A DNA stretch of 64,000 nucleotides from Dioscorea cayenensis subsp. rotundata (taxonomy: Eukaryota > Streptophyta > Magnoliopsida > Dioscoreales > Dioscoreaceae), in assembly GCF_009730915.1 (NCBI RefSeq), contig NC_052474.1, forward strand, positions 19,689,501 through 19,753,500, in the 5' to 3' direction. This document shows positions 24,201 through 34,989 of the stretch, in pieces. Every line of letters starts with the position of its first letter. Within the stretch, counting starts at the first letter, position 1. A model generated the notes under the pieces. That model was not told the origin of the DNA. It ran no database searches and saw nothing but the letters and a program-made list of their open reading frames with translations. Position numbers and translations under genes: made by a program.

Positions 24201-25136
24201 CATTCAATACAGCAGTTGTATCACCTATCTACTTTGTGATGTTTACATCACTAACTATTTTGGCTAGTGTGATCATGTTCAAGGTAAATGATTTTTATTA
24301 TTATTATTTTAGAGTTTTTATTCTTGAGTTGGTTAATAAGAATTGATTGCTAGCCTCTACTTAATTGTAATGTAAAATGCTCATCACTAGTAATGCTAGA
24401 GATTTTGGTAGAAATGAGAAAGAGAAAACTTCCATGTATTTTTTTGGTATGTCTCATACTTGCAATTTAGCAAAAATTAGAAAAGTTATCATCCACAAAG
24501 TAGCATTCTGATTCGGTCCTTTTTTTAACAATCGATAGCACGGTCACATTTCTCACATAGCAATTTACCTAGTTTCGATGACTTGTTTTTCATTACAATC
24601 ATTCTTTGATTATATGTCTTTATAGTATCCTGTTGTCCAATCACTTGATTCAGACTGTGATTTGACTTGTTAATATCCAACTTCTTAAAGTGCCACTGCA
24701 CCAGTTTGTAACTAATCTGACATCTTAATCATGGTCTATACATCTCCTTCTGTTTTAGTGCGAGTATAATTAGGAGTTTTGCAACACTGCATTCATGTTT
24801 CTTTGTTATCATTATTATGTTATGTGCTCACTGCAGGACTGGGATAGGCAAAACCCAACACAAATAGTCACAGAGATGTGCGGCTTTGTGACGATTCTCT
24901 CCGGTACATTTCTCCTCCACAGGACCAAGGACATGGCTGATGGTATGTTGTCTTTGTTTCGCCTTTCTGTGTTTGGGATCACAAACTGCCACTTAAAAGC
25001 ACTGAATGAATGGTTCATCTGTATCCCAGGTTCATCACAGTCTCTGCCTTTGCGCCTTCCGAAGCATGCCGATGAGGATGGCTTTCCATCTGAAGGCATT
25101 CCTCTTCGGCATCAGGACTCATTCCGGTCACCTTGA
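21270..25136 (+). CDS. NIPA: NIPA-type magnesium transporter
   Basis: Nine exons fit by GT-AG sites and phase: 21270-21435, 22281-22337, 22592-22682, 22769-22929, 23086-23213, 23309-23446, 24191-24283, 24837-24942, 25030-25136. They sum to 1047 nt, giving 348 aa. The start follows a GC-rich leader and opens [10 protein letters not shown], then [20 protein letters not shown] (TM1). Family landmarks are [53 protein letters not shown] and [12 protein letters not shown], with about nine hydrophobic helices and a short polar C-terminus. Plant NIPA proteins are drug/metabolite-transporter-fold membrane proteins thought to carry Mg2+ in plasma membrane or endosomes; the metal is inferred from family. 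No defect seen. Confidence 0.95.
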
Positions 25137-25954
25137 TATGTATGTTCTCATGATCTCTTCGCACACTCTAAAACTCGCAAAGAGGCCATCACCGCAAAAT
25201 TCTCTTGTACTTAGAGAAAACCCGAGTTTATCTTTTTGGTATAGAAAGAGGCTACATGCTTGCTGTGTGATACACAAGAGTCTTGGTAACTTGTCATCAG
25301 GCATTTGCTCGGAGAATTACACGAATCACTTTAGGTTTTCTTGGTTTAATTCACATTTCCTGGAATTTGACTGCCAATATCATCTTGTAAAGCCATGGTA
25401 AGAAATTTATTCCAGGTGAAAGTAGTTGTCCATGTTTATTATGTTTTTAAGTGGAAAACTTTGTCGTTAACTGTTGTTGGTCGGATCATTGGTGTAAGCA
25501 TTGATTACAATAAACATTGGGCACGAATACAACCATTATTCTTTATTGGCATTTCTTTATAAAGAATTCCTTTATTTCACTCTCTTAGTTTCTTCACGAA
25601 TGAAAAAGAAACTTTGGAATATAGTAAACAGAATGCAATATTCCGTCACCTCATGCGTCATCACCTTATCCAGAAGATATTATATAATTCAAAGCACATA
25701 GAAACATTATTTATGCAAATTAATAAGTTTCTTATGATCAGCGATACTTTCAAGCTCCTAATTGTTTGCCGTCCGATATTCTCGACTACAACTGTTTTTT
25801 ATGAAAATGTGTAACATTAGTTCGGACATATCAACATTATTCAAAGATGACATACTTGTCCCTCATATGTTATACCTATGTCTATATATACATACATACG
25901 TTTACAAGGGCCATCATAATATATATATATAAGGGATATTTACATGATAATATA
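25137..25954. other. Convergent 3' region between NIPA and the beta-propeller gene
   Basis: Presumably holds both 3' UTRs. Short open frames here lack conserved protein features. No further gene seen. Confidence 0.6.
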
Positions 25955-27982
25955 TTAGCAGACAGCAGAAGGCAAGACTTGGTTGTCCACATTGAGCCAA
26001 TGACAATCATCAAAACTGCACTTATCCCCAGCTCCCAAATTCTCAGGAACATTAGCAGGTTCCAAAGAGATGGGAGCCCAGGTTGGAGTTCCATCCTCAT
26101 AAGAGTTATGAGTCAATCGCCGGATATCACTACCATCAATGGCCGCCGTAAAGATATCCCCATAAGGCTGGTAATGGTGAGGATTAGCCACAGGCTCTGC
26201 TGAAACTCCAGCAAAGTCTGAAGTGAAAGCCAATCTCTTTGAGTCAGGACTAAACCATGGATGGTTAGCCCTCCCTCCATTTCCACTCTGCACCACCTTC
26301 CTCAACCCTGTGCCATTAGGATGTATCATATAAATAGCAAAGCTTCCATTCCCCGGATTATCCCGATCGGAGGAGAAGGCTATCCAGTCTCCGTCCGGCG
26401 ACCAATTGCACATAGTATCAGTCCAAGGTCCTTCAGTGAGCCTCTGTAGTCTTGCATTCTCACCTAATTTTGAGTCCATAATATAGAGGTTCTTATGACC
26501 AGATCTCCCTGATCGGAACACTAGAGACTCTCCGTCCGGAGACGGTGAGGGGAATGCATTGTTCTCCCCGTTTTCGGTTAGTTTCTTTATCACTGGTGCT
26601 CCATTTTCGTCGTCCTCATTCAAAGTTACTGAGATAATATCAACTCTAGTGCTTTCAGTGGCGAAATCCTGGCCATAACTAGTGTAAATTACACCAGGTC
26701 TCTTCCAATCCCAAGCAGTCGCAAAAGCATTGCCGTCGAAGATCTTCAAAGGCGGAGAAGAGCCATCGGAGTTGACGACGAACAAGCCCGGAAGCCCAAC
26801 GTAAGCAATCCGATCACCAGAAGGAGAAAACGAAGGGAAGGAACCATCAATGCGGAAAAGAGAGAAGGATTGGGGATCAGGGCTGTTGATGTTCTCCAAC
26901 AAGAGAGAAGGGTCGCCGTTATCGCCACGGCCTCTGCAACGATGGTAGCCGAGTTGAGATCCATCAGGGGAGATGAAGGGATTGAAGTGGTGAGAGTTGG
27001 GGGAGATGAGGCGGGTGATTTCGTGGTAGGAGACGGCGACGCCGTTGTGGAGATGGATGAGCTCGATGTGGCGGTAGTGGGAGGTGCTTCGTCTTGTGGC
27101 GATGGCGAGGGTTGAAGGATCGGAAAGGGAGGTGGCGGGAGTGAAGGCGTGGAAGCCTGGTGGAGTGACGCGAGTGATGGAGGAGACGAAAGGAGGCGAG
27201 GAAGAGGAGGGGAAGAGGAGAGTGGCGCAGTAGATGCTCCACCAGCCGTCGGATGAGGAGCGGTGGAAGAAGAGGGTGGAGCCATCGGAGGACCAGGAAG
27301 GCCAAGCGCCATGTTTGATGAGAAGAGTGCGAGAAGAGCCGTCTAGGGTTTTGAAGATGTAGATGTCGGTGAAGAGATCTTGGACTTGGCCGGACCAGGG
27401 ATGGGAGCCGGAGGAGGATACGGCGGTCCAGAGACCGGAAGGGGAGAGGGAAGGGGAGAAGTCGGCGATGTTGGGAGGGGTGAGACGGAGAGTGGTGGAG
27501 GTGGGGAGGTGGGTGGAGTAGATGGAGGACCAGCTCTGGCGAGGGATGGAAGAAGGGATGTGAGTGGAGACGTAGATGAGGTTGTCGTTGAAAAGGATAG
27601 GGCGATCGATGAAGGAAGGATTGGAAGGGAGGAGAGGGGAGGAAAGGAGGAGTTGGAGAGTGGAGCGGTGGTGAGGTGAGGAAGAGGGAGGAGGGAGGAG
27701 GTAGAGGTTGAAGGAGGAGTTGCGTTCGGAGACGAAGAGGAGGGAAGAGTCAGGGAGGAAGAAGCCGTTGAAGTTGACGGAGATGCCGTCGGTGAGTTGG
27801 AAGGAAGAAGGAGGGGATGAAAGAGGTGTGGAGAAGATGTCGAAGTTGTAGCGGCTTCGACCTAAGGTTGTGAATACTATGGTTGTGGTTGTGGTTGTGG
27901 ACCTTGTGGTTGTGGACCTTGTGGTTGGGATGAGGAGGATGATGGAAAGGAGGAGGAGGAGAGGAGTGAGGATGGGAGACAT
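25955..27982 (-). CDS. Secreted TolB/DPP6-N-like beta-propeller protein, intronless
   Basis: One uninterrupted frame of 675 codons. Residues 1-23 (MSPILTPLLLLLSIILLIPT then TRS) form a signal peptide, so the protein should enter the secretory pathway. Low-complexity Thr residues follow. The rest is a chain of PD40/WD40-like beta-propeller repeats marked by SPDGSQLGYHR, SPSGDRIAYVG, SPDGESLVFRSG, SPDGDWIAFSSDRDNPGNG and SPDSKRLAFTSDF, ending in GTPTWAPISLEP. Plant relatives (At1g21670/At1g21680 type) are annotated as DPP6 N-terminal-like or TolB-like. No alpha/beta-hydrolase domain follows, so peptidase activity is not expected; the biochemical role is unknown. The 5' half is much more GC-rich than the 3' half. 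Other frames here are shadows. Confidence 0.93.
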   Translation of the reverse strand: MSPILTPLLLLLSIILLIPTTRSTTTRSTTTTTTIVFTTLGRSRYNFDIFSTPLSSPPSSFQLTDGISVNFNGFFLPDSSLLFVSERNSSFNLYLLPPPSSSPHHRSTLQLLLSSPLLPSNPSFIDRPILFNDNLIYVSTHIPSSIPRQSWSSIYSTHLPTSTTLRLTPPNIADFSPSLSPSGLWTAVSSSGSHPWSGQVQDLFTDIYIFKTLDGSSRTLLIKHGAWPSWSSDGSTLFFHRSSSDGWWSIYCATLLFPSSSSPPFVSSITRVTPPGFHAFTPATSLSDPSTLAIATRRSTSHYRHIELIHLHNGVAVSYHEITRLISPNSHHFNPFISPDGSQLGYHRCRGRGDNGDPSLLLENINSPDPQSFSLFRIDGSFPSFSPSGDRIAYVGLPGLFVVNSDGSSPPLKIFDGNAFATAWDWKRPGVIYTSYGQDFATESTRVDIISVTLNEDDENGAPVIKKLTENGENNAFPSPSPDGESLVFRSGRSGHKNLYIMDSKLGENARLQRLTEGPWTDTMCNWSPDGDWIAFSSDRDNPGNGSFAIYMIHPNGTGLRKVVQSGNGGRANHPWFSPDSKRLAFTSDFAGVSAEPVANPHHYQPYGDIFTAAIDGSDIRRLTHNSYEDGTPTWAPISLEPANVPENLGAGDKCSFDDCHWLNVDNQVLPSAVC

Positions 27983-28144
27983 TTTTTTTGGAGGTTGGTG
28001 TTGATGAGAATTTGGAAGGAGTTGAATAAAATAGAGGATCTTGTCTTTAATTTTTGATGAGGATGTGTGTGGAGGAGTAGTGAATAAAAGATGAGGTTGA
28101 GAGAAGGAGCGCCAGCCACTTGTGTTATTGTCGTTGTTCTAGAA

Positions 28145-28152
28145 CTATATAA
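28145..28152 (-). promoter_or_regulatory. Probable TATA box of the beta-propeller gene
   Basis: On the minus strand TTATATAG lies about 165 bases upstream of the start codon at 27982. It overlaps the TAA target duplication of the adjoining MITE. Confidence 0.45.
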
Positions 28153-28377
28153 GAGATTGTTTGGTTCTTAGCTATATATTTAGTAATTCAAAATAGATAT
28201 TAAATTTAATAATAATAGAATTATTAATTTTTTTTAATATTTTTATATTAATAATATGATGTTATTATCTAAATTATCATCTGGTTTAATGACCAAATAT
28301 GATAATATTTTTTTCATATTACACGTAATATGGTAATTTTTTTACATTATCGTAAACCAAACGACACTAAAAAATTT
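28153..28377. mobile_element. Tourist-like MITE in the beta-propeller gene promoter
   Basis: The ends are GAGATTGTTTGGTT and, inverted, GTGTCGTTTGGTTT. The 225-bp AT-rich body lacks coding capacity. TAA flanks both sides (28150-28152 and 28378-28380). A 3-base TAA/TTA duplication plus a GTTTGG-containing terminus is typical of PIF/Harbinger-derived Tourist elements. Confidence 0.65.
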
Positions 28378-28380
28378 GAG

Positions 28381-29088
28381 ATAATGAAGCAAAATAGGCT
28401 TTTGGTTAATAACGAGTAGAAGCTTCTTCTAATCATAGAGTGTTTTGTTATTTGTTTATTTATTTTATTTTTTATAGGTAAGCAAATTTTATGTGGTATT
28501 ATAGATAACAATTAGTCTCCAACGTGTTTGACTTGTTGTGATTTGATTAGTCTATGTGAGAGAGTGAGCAGTGGAGAGATTTGATATTTTGATTGAGGGC
28601 CTGGCCCCCAGAGCCTGCACAGATGTGCACTTTATTAAGAGAAAATGTATAAGTTGTATAACTAAGAACCATATAAATGTGTTATCAGTTTTAAAGCACC
28701 GGATGATCAAAAAGATAAATTCCATGAAATACATCCAAAATGAGGAGAGTAACAAAAATGATATCTAAGTCCTACATGTAACAAGGCACATCACTTTACT
28801 CATATTTATTTACAAAGATAAGCTTTTAACAGCGCCATAGGTAAGAACATATCCTTACAAAACCCTCCAAAAACTAGAAATGGGGCATAAATTGAACCTG
28901 TTAGTTGAAGTGACTTCCCAGCTTGGTGTTAATGCTGAATGAAGCTCAGTAGCTAAACATGAAGAAAGAAAGCATTAAGCCTTAATTTAAGTCATAATCA
29001 CAGTGACAAAAAGTACCAAACTACTAGTCCTGGATATTAGAAAGCCAGTGGGGAAAGCTGGATGAGACTAAGTTTATCAAATGGAAAA
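28381..29088. other. Spacer and HROB 3' UTR
   Basis: AT-rich; the part next to 29089 is probably the 3' UTR of the recombination gene. No gene seen. Confidence 0.6.
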
Positions 29089-31980
29089 TTACCCAAATTC
29101 AGGGTCATCTTGATTATCAGCAAAAAGTTCAGCGAGTTGCTCGTCTGTCCACTGTGCAATTGATCTCTTATTCTGTTGGTTTGCTCCGGTATCAGGCCTC
29201 GAAGTTATATTTCTAACAGGAATTGTGGTGCTAACTCTGCATGGCAAGCTTGAAGCAACAGCTTGTGTATTTCTCCCATGCAACAGTTTTTGAAGGTCAG
29301 AATTAATCCCACCCTGCCCATTAATATTCTTTTGAGCTCCCTGTGCACTGCTCCTCTGCACAGTAGATACATTACAAGTCGCCATTTTTGGATCACTTGC
29401 TCTATGATTGGGCATAGCAACTATATTATTAGCGGCAGCCAATTCCTCTGCATTGCTAGTCTGAGCAGTAGGTGCGTTAGACATCAGGTTCTTAGGTTCA
29501 CTTGTTCTGTTCTCATGCATAGCAACTGTATTAGTAGTGGCAGCCGAAGTTCTGATGTTGTTTAATAAGCTCGCTGCAGCACCTTCTCGCACTCTGTTAC
29601 TTATCACAGGCTCACAACTTGAGTTCCTTTCCATCTGATCAGTGAAGATGGTTTCAGTCCATTGTCTCATGGATGATGCTGTTTCAGCTGTTCTTGATCT
29701 ACCTTCCATGTGATTATCTTTTAAGACCAGACAGGAAACAAACACATTGTACTAAGAAAACAGGATGAAAACATACAATATAAAATAAAAGATGGAGCAG
29801 CTGCAGTTTGTATTTGAAGTACCACATCCTGCCGTAAATGTAGGCGGCAGCTGTTTAGAAGGAAATCCACAGTCATTGCTGATAAGCTGTTAATGAAACA
29901 ACTTGAATTAGATTTAATTTCATTGAATTCCAATTATATATCCTTTATTTCTGTGATCATATTAATCTAGATGCCCAAGAATGTAATGTACATCTAGAAG
30001 GGCAAGAAGTAATTGCACACTAAGATATATGCATTGGATGATTAAAGCAGGAAAAAAACAACAGATTTGTCAATCTTTTCTGACCTTTAGCGACTGTATA
30101 TATTACATATTTATAGCCAAGATATATGTGTGTGTGTGTGTGTGTCATAAGAAAGATGAGAATTTAAAGAACCACATGCTGCTAGAGGCACACATTTCTA
30201 AATATGAAAATTTTCAATACAAATAGACCAAGGGAATTTCACTTTTGCTGCAAAAGAAGCGCATTCAACATTTAAGGATCAGTGCAATACAGGAAGATAG
30301 TATCTGGAATATATATATATATATATATTTCAATAAATGGTGCATTCAAGACGATCAAAAGTGCAATAGATAGTCATGCCGTCGATGGATGCCAACCAAT
30401 ATTGGTAAAGACCACTTTCAGTAACTCATGTGATATGCTTGAGTTAAAGCACAACTGATTGTTGTCATCCGTCATCATGCCAAATCTGGTGTAATATTGA
30501 TCAATTTACAGCAAAGCTTATCATGCCTCAAGTTTGATAACATCAACAGGGAGTTAACCAGGACCAGTTTTGAGTCATGGCTGTAACTAGTTTACACATT
30601 TCATAGAGTCAAAATTTTTGTGATGATTTTAAATGAACGCTGTCACCAGAGCTGCCAAAAAGACTCACAAGCAAGGGAAAACTTTACCACTATAAGACCA
30701 GCAGTGAAGTCATGTCCTAGGTTTACTTTCAGTACCATCAAATTATTAGATTAAGGTAGACATAATATTAGACAATCAGTACAAACTTAAAAAGCACAGA
30801 TGAGGCATGCAAATGATTTAAACAGATAAACAAGATTGGAGTGTCCATACTATGAATGACATAAAAAGAAAGAACCAGTGATCACTCACCTTCACCACAT
30901 TGTTGAATGTTATATTAAGATAACAAACTGACCGAACAGGCCAAAATACCATCACCTGGATGCCATTAAAACAAGTATATATCACACACCCACTCCAAGT
31001 CTATATGAATTTATTGGGAAAAAGTAGCAGCAATCAAAATCATCAACTAATGAAAATTTTAGCACTACAGGTGGAAGATGTAAGACCTGCTTCAAGATAA
31101 GGACACACCCAACAGATATGCCACCACCAAGTTTCCGGCTTTCAATAACTGTCCGATGGACGGAAGCATCAATCGTACCAGTCGGATCCTATTCAACACA
31201 TTTCCATTCAAATTCACTTCCAAATTTATAGAATTCACAAATCTCAGGATAAAAAAGAAATCAAGAAAAAAACTAACATAATTACCTTCAAAGTTATGAA
31301 CAAATCCCCCAATCCGTTGGGCGTGCAAGACTTCACGATCCCTGATACCTAAAAGAATTCAACATCCAAAATGCAATGCGATTAAAGGAAAATAACACAC
31401 CAAACAGAATAAAATCAAAATCTTCACCTGCGGAAATCTCTCGAAATCACTTTCACAGCTTTTTGATCGATCCAATTGACACCGAAGAAGCGTGACAATG
31501 CCCTGATTCCAAATCATAATACTGAGACACATAAGAATCGAAGTATTAAATTCAAGAAACCTCACCGAGAAAGTTCAGGGCAGACAGCCATGGATTCATC
31601 TTGAAGTCCTCATCATCTTCGTCCAGATCCGGCCTGAAATCAACCCCGACTTCGGTCTCGGGACGAAGGCCAGTTCTGGAGGGCGGCACAGCCGGAGAGG
31701 CGGATCGACGGAGCATGGCGGCCTGGACGGCGCCGGCTGGACCAGGGATGAGTTTCCGTGTCTCCGATCTCGCCTTCAATTGAGGAGCGGCGTTATCCGG
31801 GGGTTGGGAATGAGAGGAAGGGCGTGCGGGTTGGGAGCAAGCGCGAAGGGAAGGAAGGGAGGGGTTGGTTAGAGGAGGAGGAGGAGGGGGTGGTGGTGGG
31901 GAGAGGAGCGATGGTAGGTCGGAGTCGTCGACGTCAATGGCGTCTTCCCAGCCGGCAGCGGCAACGCTGGCCATGGACAT
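29089..31980 (-). CDS. HROB: HROB-like homologous-recombination OB-fold protein
   Basis: Seven exons fit: 31980-31561, 31502-31428, 31348-31286, 31188-31087, 30955-30890, 29886-29823, 29717-29089 (1419 nt, 472 aa). The N-terminus starts MSMASVAAAGWEDAIDVDDS, is proline-rich, and contains the conserved LIPGPAGAVQAAM. Exons 2-5 (about residues 141-242) form the OB-fold: IVKSCTPNGLGDLFITLKDP, GTIDASVHRTVI, GGGISVGCVLILKQ, YLNITFNNVVK. A disordered tail follows, ending with the family's WTDEQLAELFADNQDDPEFG. In animals HROB loads the MCM8-MCM9 helicase in homologous recombination; a nuclear repair or meiotic role here is inference. The donor after LGE and the short exon 29886-29823 are the least certain joins; exon phases agree. 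Confidence 0.88.
30125..30145. repeat. (TG)n microsatellite in an HROB intron
   Basis: A TG dinucleotide run of about ten units within the intron between exons 5 and 6. Confidence 0.9.
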
Positions 31981-32089
31981 GGGGCTTCAAAGCGGGAAAG
32001 AGAGAAGGATGAAACTATGGCTCCGAAGTTCTGGTGCTCCGCGGAGTAAATTAAGACCGGAAGAAGTGGGCCGTTATTGGATTATTAAA

Positions 32090-32350
32090 GGTGTAATATC
32101 CGAATTTGTCCCTCTACTCAGAAATGCTCTCAATAGTAGAGGGACTAATTATTTAGTCCCTTCTACTCTAAAATAGCCTAATTATTTAGCTGTATTTTCA
32201 AGAGTAGAGGGACTAGATGGGAAGAGATAAAGGGTAGATGGACTAAATTGGGTCATTTTCAAGAGTAAAGGGATTAGTGGAGCGTATTTCTGAGTAGATG
32301 GACTAAAAGGGAAGAGAGAAAAGTAGAGCCACCAATTCGGGTATTACACC
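32090..32350. mobile_element. MULE-type MITE behind the HROB start
   Basis: 261 bp with inverted termini GGTGTAATATCCGAATTTG and GGTGTAATACCCGAATTGG. The inverted match continues inward after an indel (TCTACTCAGAAATRCKCTC on both sides). The 9-mer attattaaa occurs directly on both flanks (32081-32089, 32351-32359), the duplication length of Mutator-like transposons. The interior is built from degenerate copies of TAGAGGGACTA. It ends about 100 bp upstream of the HROB start codon, within promoter or 5' UTR. Confidence 0.88.
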
Positions 32351-32416
32351 ATTATTAAATGGATTCAGGTTAGGAAATTAGGAATCCGTTAAGATAAAGG
32401 CCGGACCTGCCGGAGG

Positions 32417-32954
32417 TAGGGATTTCAGCGGGTCTGTCGGGTGCAGGTTTTGTCATACCCGTACCCGTACCCGAACCCGCTACCCCACCCCCATACTTGA
32501 ACAATGTGTTTTCAAAACCTCAATCCACATCCGCACCCGACGAGTAATTGGTACCGGCGGGTATACCTGCCCCGCTTTGACCCTATGTAAAAACATTTTA
32601 AATAAAATTAAAATACCAAATAAAAATTTAAAATATCAATAAAAAATCATAGTTTTTTTGTTTGAATGTACACCATGGAGTAGAATTGAAAATATATATT
32701 CAAAGCAATATAAAATAGACAAATTCGACACCAATAGAATAGGAATTTAAAAAACCCTAACAAAAAGATTGAATATATATAATTGGGTATATTTGTTAAT
32801 TGAATTTCGGGTCAGGTTCGGGTTTTGGCTTGGGTCAGGTATCAGGATTCTCATACCTGCACCCTCTTTACATTAGTCAGGTATTATCCGAACCCGACCG
32901 GAAACCCAGTCAAACTCGGGTCGGGGTCGGGTTTGGAGATTATTGCCATCCATA
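32417..32954. mobile_element. Possible hAT-type MITE rich in ACCCG repeats
   Basis: Bounded by TAGGGATTTCAGCGGGTC and, inverted, TATGGATGGCAATAATC. The subterminal regions carry inverted arrays of CCCGTACCCG / CGGGTCGGGG. No coding capacity and no clear 8-bp duplication. Plant genomes hold many such ACCCG-rich elements; the assignment to hAT is by terminus style only. Confidence 0.45.
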
Positions 32955-32958
32955 GCCA

Positions 32959-33422
32959 TAGGGGTGGACATGGGCTGGACAGGGTCGGGTCTGGGCTGGG
33001 TAAAACTCAAAAATATAACCCATATATTCAGGCTGGGCTAGGCCATGTTTGAGCAAAATTATTTTGGTCCAAACCCAGCCCATTTGATTTTCATTAGGCC
33101 CAAGCCTAGCTCAACTCAACCATCGGATGATGATCCAACGGCTTAGATTTAAAACGATCCTAAATTTCAAATCTAGGGACTTACCTAGATGATATTTTTC
33201 CTATACATATTATAAATAATATATAATATATTATTTATTTATTTATTTATTCAGATAGCGCCGGACTAAAATACACCTGACCCAAACCCAGCCCGAATTC
33301 ATTCGGGCTTACACATTTGAGCCCAAATCGGATATTTTGGCCAACTTTTTAAGCCCAGATTTTGTATTTTTTTAATTAAGCTCAGGCTAGCCCATGGGTT
33401 GTCTGGCCCATGTCCATCCCTA
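32959..33422. mobile_element. hAT-like MITE with TAGGGGTGGACATGGGC ends
   Basis: 464 bp with termini TAGGGGTGGACATGGGCTGG and, inverted, TAGGGATGGACATGGGCCAG. GGCCCA/TGGGCC-type half-sites repeat near both ends, and the interior is AT-rich. The TAGGG start is hAT-like, but the flanking octamers do not match, so the target duplication is lost or the ends are slightly misplaced. Confidence 0.6.
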
Positions 33423-33551
33423 GGACCTGGGTTGCAGATAAAGGTTCTATTTTTTAAATTTTTTATGTAACCCTGAAGAAATCAGAAATTGCACATATAT
33501 ATAATTATTACATTAAACTCTCAAAAAGATATCCCAATCTAAAGATTCAAG

Positions 33552-34551
33552 NNNNNNNNNNNNNNNNNNNNNNNNNNNNNNNNNNNNNNNNNNNNNNNNN
33601 NNNNNNNNNNNNNNNNNNNNNNNNNNNNNNNNNNNNNNNNNNNNNNNNNNNNNNNNNNNNNNNNNNNNNNNNNNNNNNNNNNNNNNNNNNNNNNNNNNNN
33701 NNNNNNNNNNNNNNNNNNNNNNNNNNNNNNNNNNNNNNNNNNNNNNNNNNNNNNNNNNNNNNNNNNNNNNNNNNNNNNNNNNNNNNNNNNNNNNNNNNNN
33801 NNNNNNNNNNNNNNNNNNNNNNNNNNNNNNNNNNNNNNNNNNNNNNNNNNNNNNNNNNNNNNNNNNNNNNNNNNNNNNNNNNNNNNNNNNNNNNNNNNNN
33901 NNNNNNNNNNNNNNNNNNNNNNNNNNNNNNNNNNNNNNNNNNNNNNNNNNNNNNNNNNNNNNNNNNNNNNNNNNNNNNNNNNNNNNNNNNNNNNNNNNNN
34001 NNNNNNNNNNNNNNNNNNNNNNNNNNNNNNNNNNNNNNNNNNNNNNNNNNNNNNNNNNNNNNNNNNNNNNNNNNNNNNNNNNNNNNNNNNNNNNNNNNNN
34101 NNNNNNNNNNNNNNNNNNNNNNNNNNNNNNNNNNNNNNNNNNNNNNNNNNNNNNNNNNNNNNNNNNNNNNNNNNNNNNNNNNNNNNNNNNNNNNNNNNNN
34201 NNNNNNNNNNNNNNNNNNNNNNNNNNNNNNNNNNNNNNNNNNNNNNNNNNNNNNNNNNNNNNNNNNNNNNNNNNNNNNNNNNNNNNNNNNNNNNNNNNNN
34301 NNNNNNNNNNNNNNNNNNNNNNNNNNNNNNNNNNNNNNNNNNNNNNNNNNNNNNNNNNNNNNNNNNNNNNNNNNNNNNNNNNNNNNNNNNNNNNNNNNNN
34401 NNNNNNNNNNNNNNNNNNNNNNNNNNNNNNNNNNNNNNNNNNNNNNNNNNNNNNNNNNNNNNNNNNNNNNNNNNNNNNNNNNNNNNNNNNNNNNNNNNNN
34501 NNNNNNNNNNNNNNNNNNNNNNNNNNNNNNNNNNNNNNNNNNNNNNNNNNN
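33552..34551. other. Assembly gap (1000 N)
   Basis: Exactly 1000 N, a placeholder of unknown true length. It hides most of the first tandem receptor-like kinase; any open frame drawn across it is an artefact. Confidence 0.99.
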
Positions 34552-34989
34552 GAAGGTCAGTCTCATCTCACCACCAGAGTTGCCGGAACTCATGGATATT
34601 TAGCTCCAGAATATGCATTGTATGGACAGTTGACAGAGAAGACTGATGTTTATAGTTTTGGTATTGTTATACTTGAGATTATGACTGGAAAAAAGGCTAT
34701 AGATACATCAGGTTCTTCGGAGGTGGTTTTGATTACTGATTGGGTTTGGAAGTTGATTAAGGTGGGGAAGGCTGAGAAGGTTTTGGATGAGTGTTTGGTT
34801 GAGAATGGGGTGAATCCGAAAGGGATTATGGTGAGGTTCTTGATGGTTGGAGTTCTTTGTGCTCATGTTATGGTTGCTTTGAGACCTACCATTGCTGATG
34901 CTTTGAGGATGTTGGAAGGAGATATTGATGTTCCTGCTTTGCTTGATCGACCGTTGGGGAATACTTTCACTGCTTTGGAGATATATTGA
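34552..34989 (+). CDS. Receptor-like kinase, copy 1, C-terminal end only (5' in gap)
   Basis: The frame enters from the N block at [20 protein letters not shown] and continues through [18 protein letters not shown] to the C-lobe and a TGA at 34987. These 145 residues cover the activation-segment end and the kinase C-lobe. They match copy 2 (38001-39870) almost throughout, with near-identical DNA at the activation segment, so the pair is a recent tandem duplication. Copy 1 ends early: after DRPL it reads [10 protein letters not shown] and stops, missing about 20 residues of the tail of copy 2. Whether the hidden 5' part is intact cannot be told. Confidence 0.9.
   Translation, partial: EGQSHLTTRVAGTHGYLAPEYALYGQLTEKTDVYSFGIVILEIMTGKKAIDTSGSSEVVLITDWVWKLIKVGKAEKVLDECLVENGVNPKGIMVRFLMVGVLCAHVMVALRPTIADALRMLEGDIDVPALLDRPLGNTFTALEIY

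Noticed and set aside
26746-27679. Long alternative frames on both strands within the beta-propeller gene
   Set aside because: Shadows caused by the GC-rich, Ser/Pro-coding 5' half of the 675-codon gene; no conserved features.
33547-34593. Frame of 348 codons on the minus strand across the gap
   Set aside because: It consists almost wholly of N; artefact.
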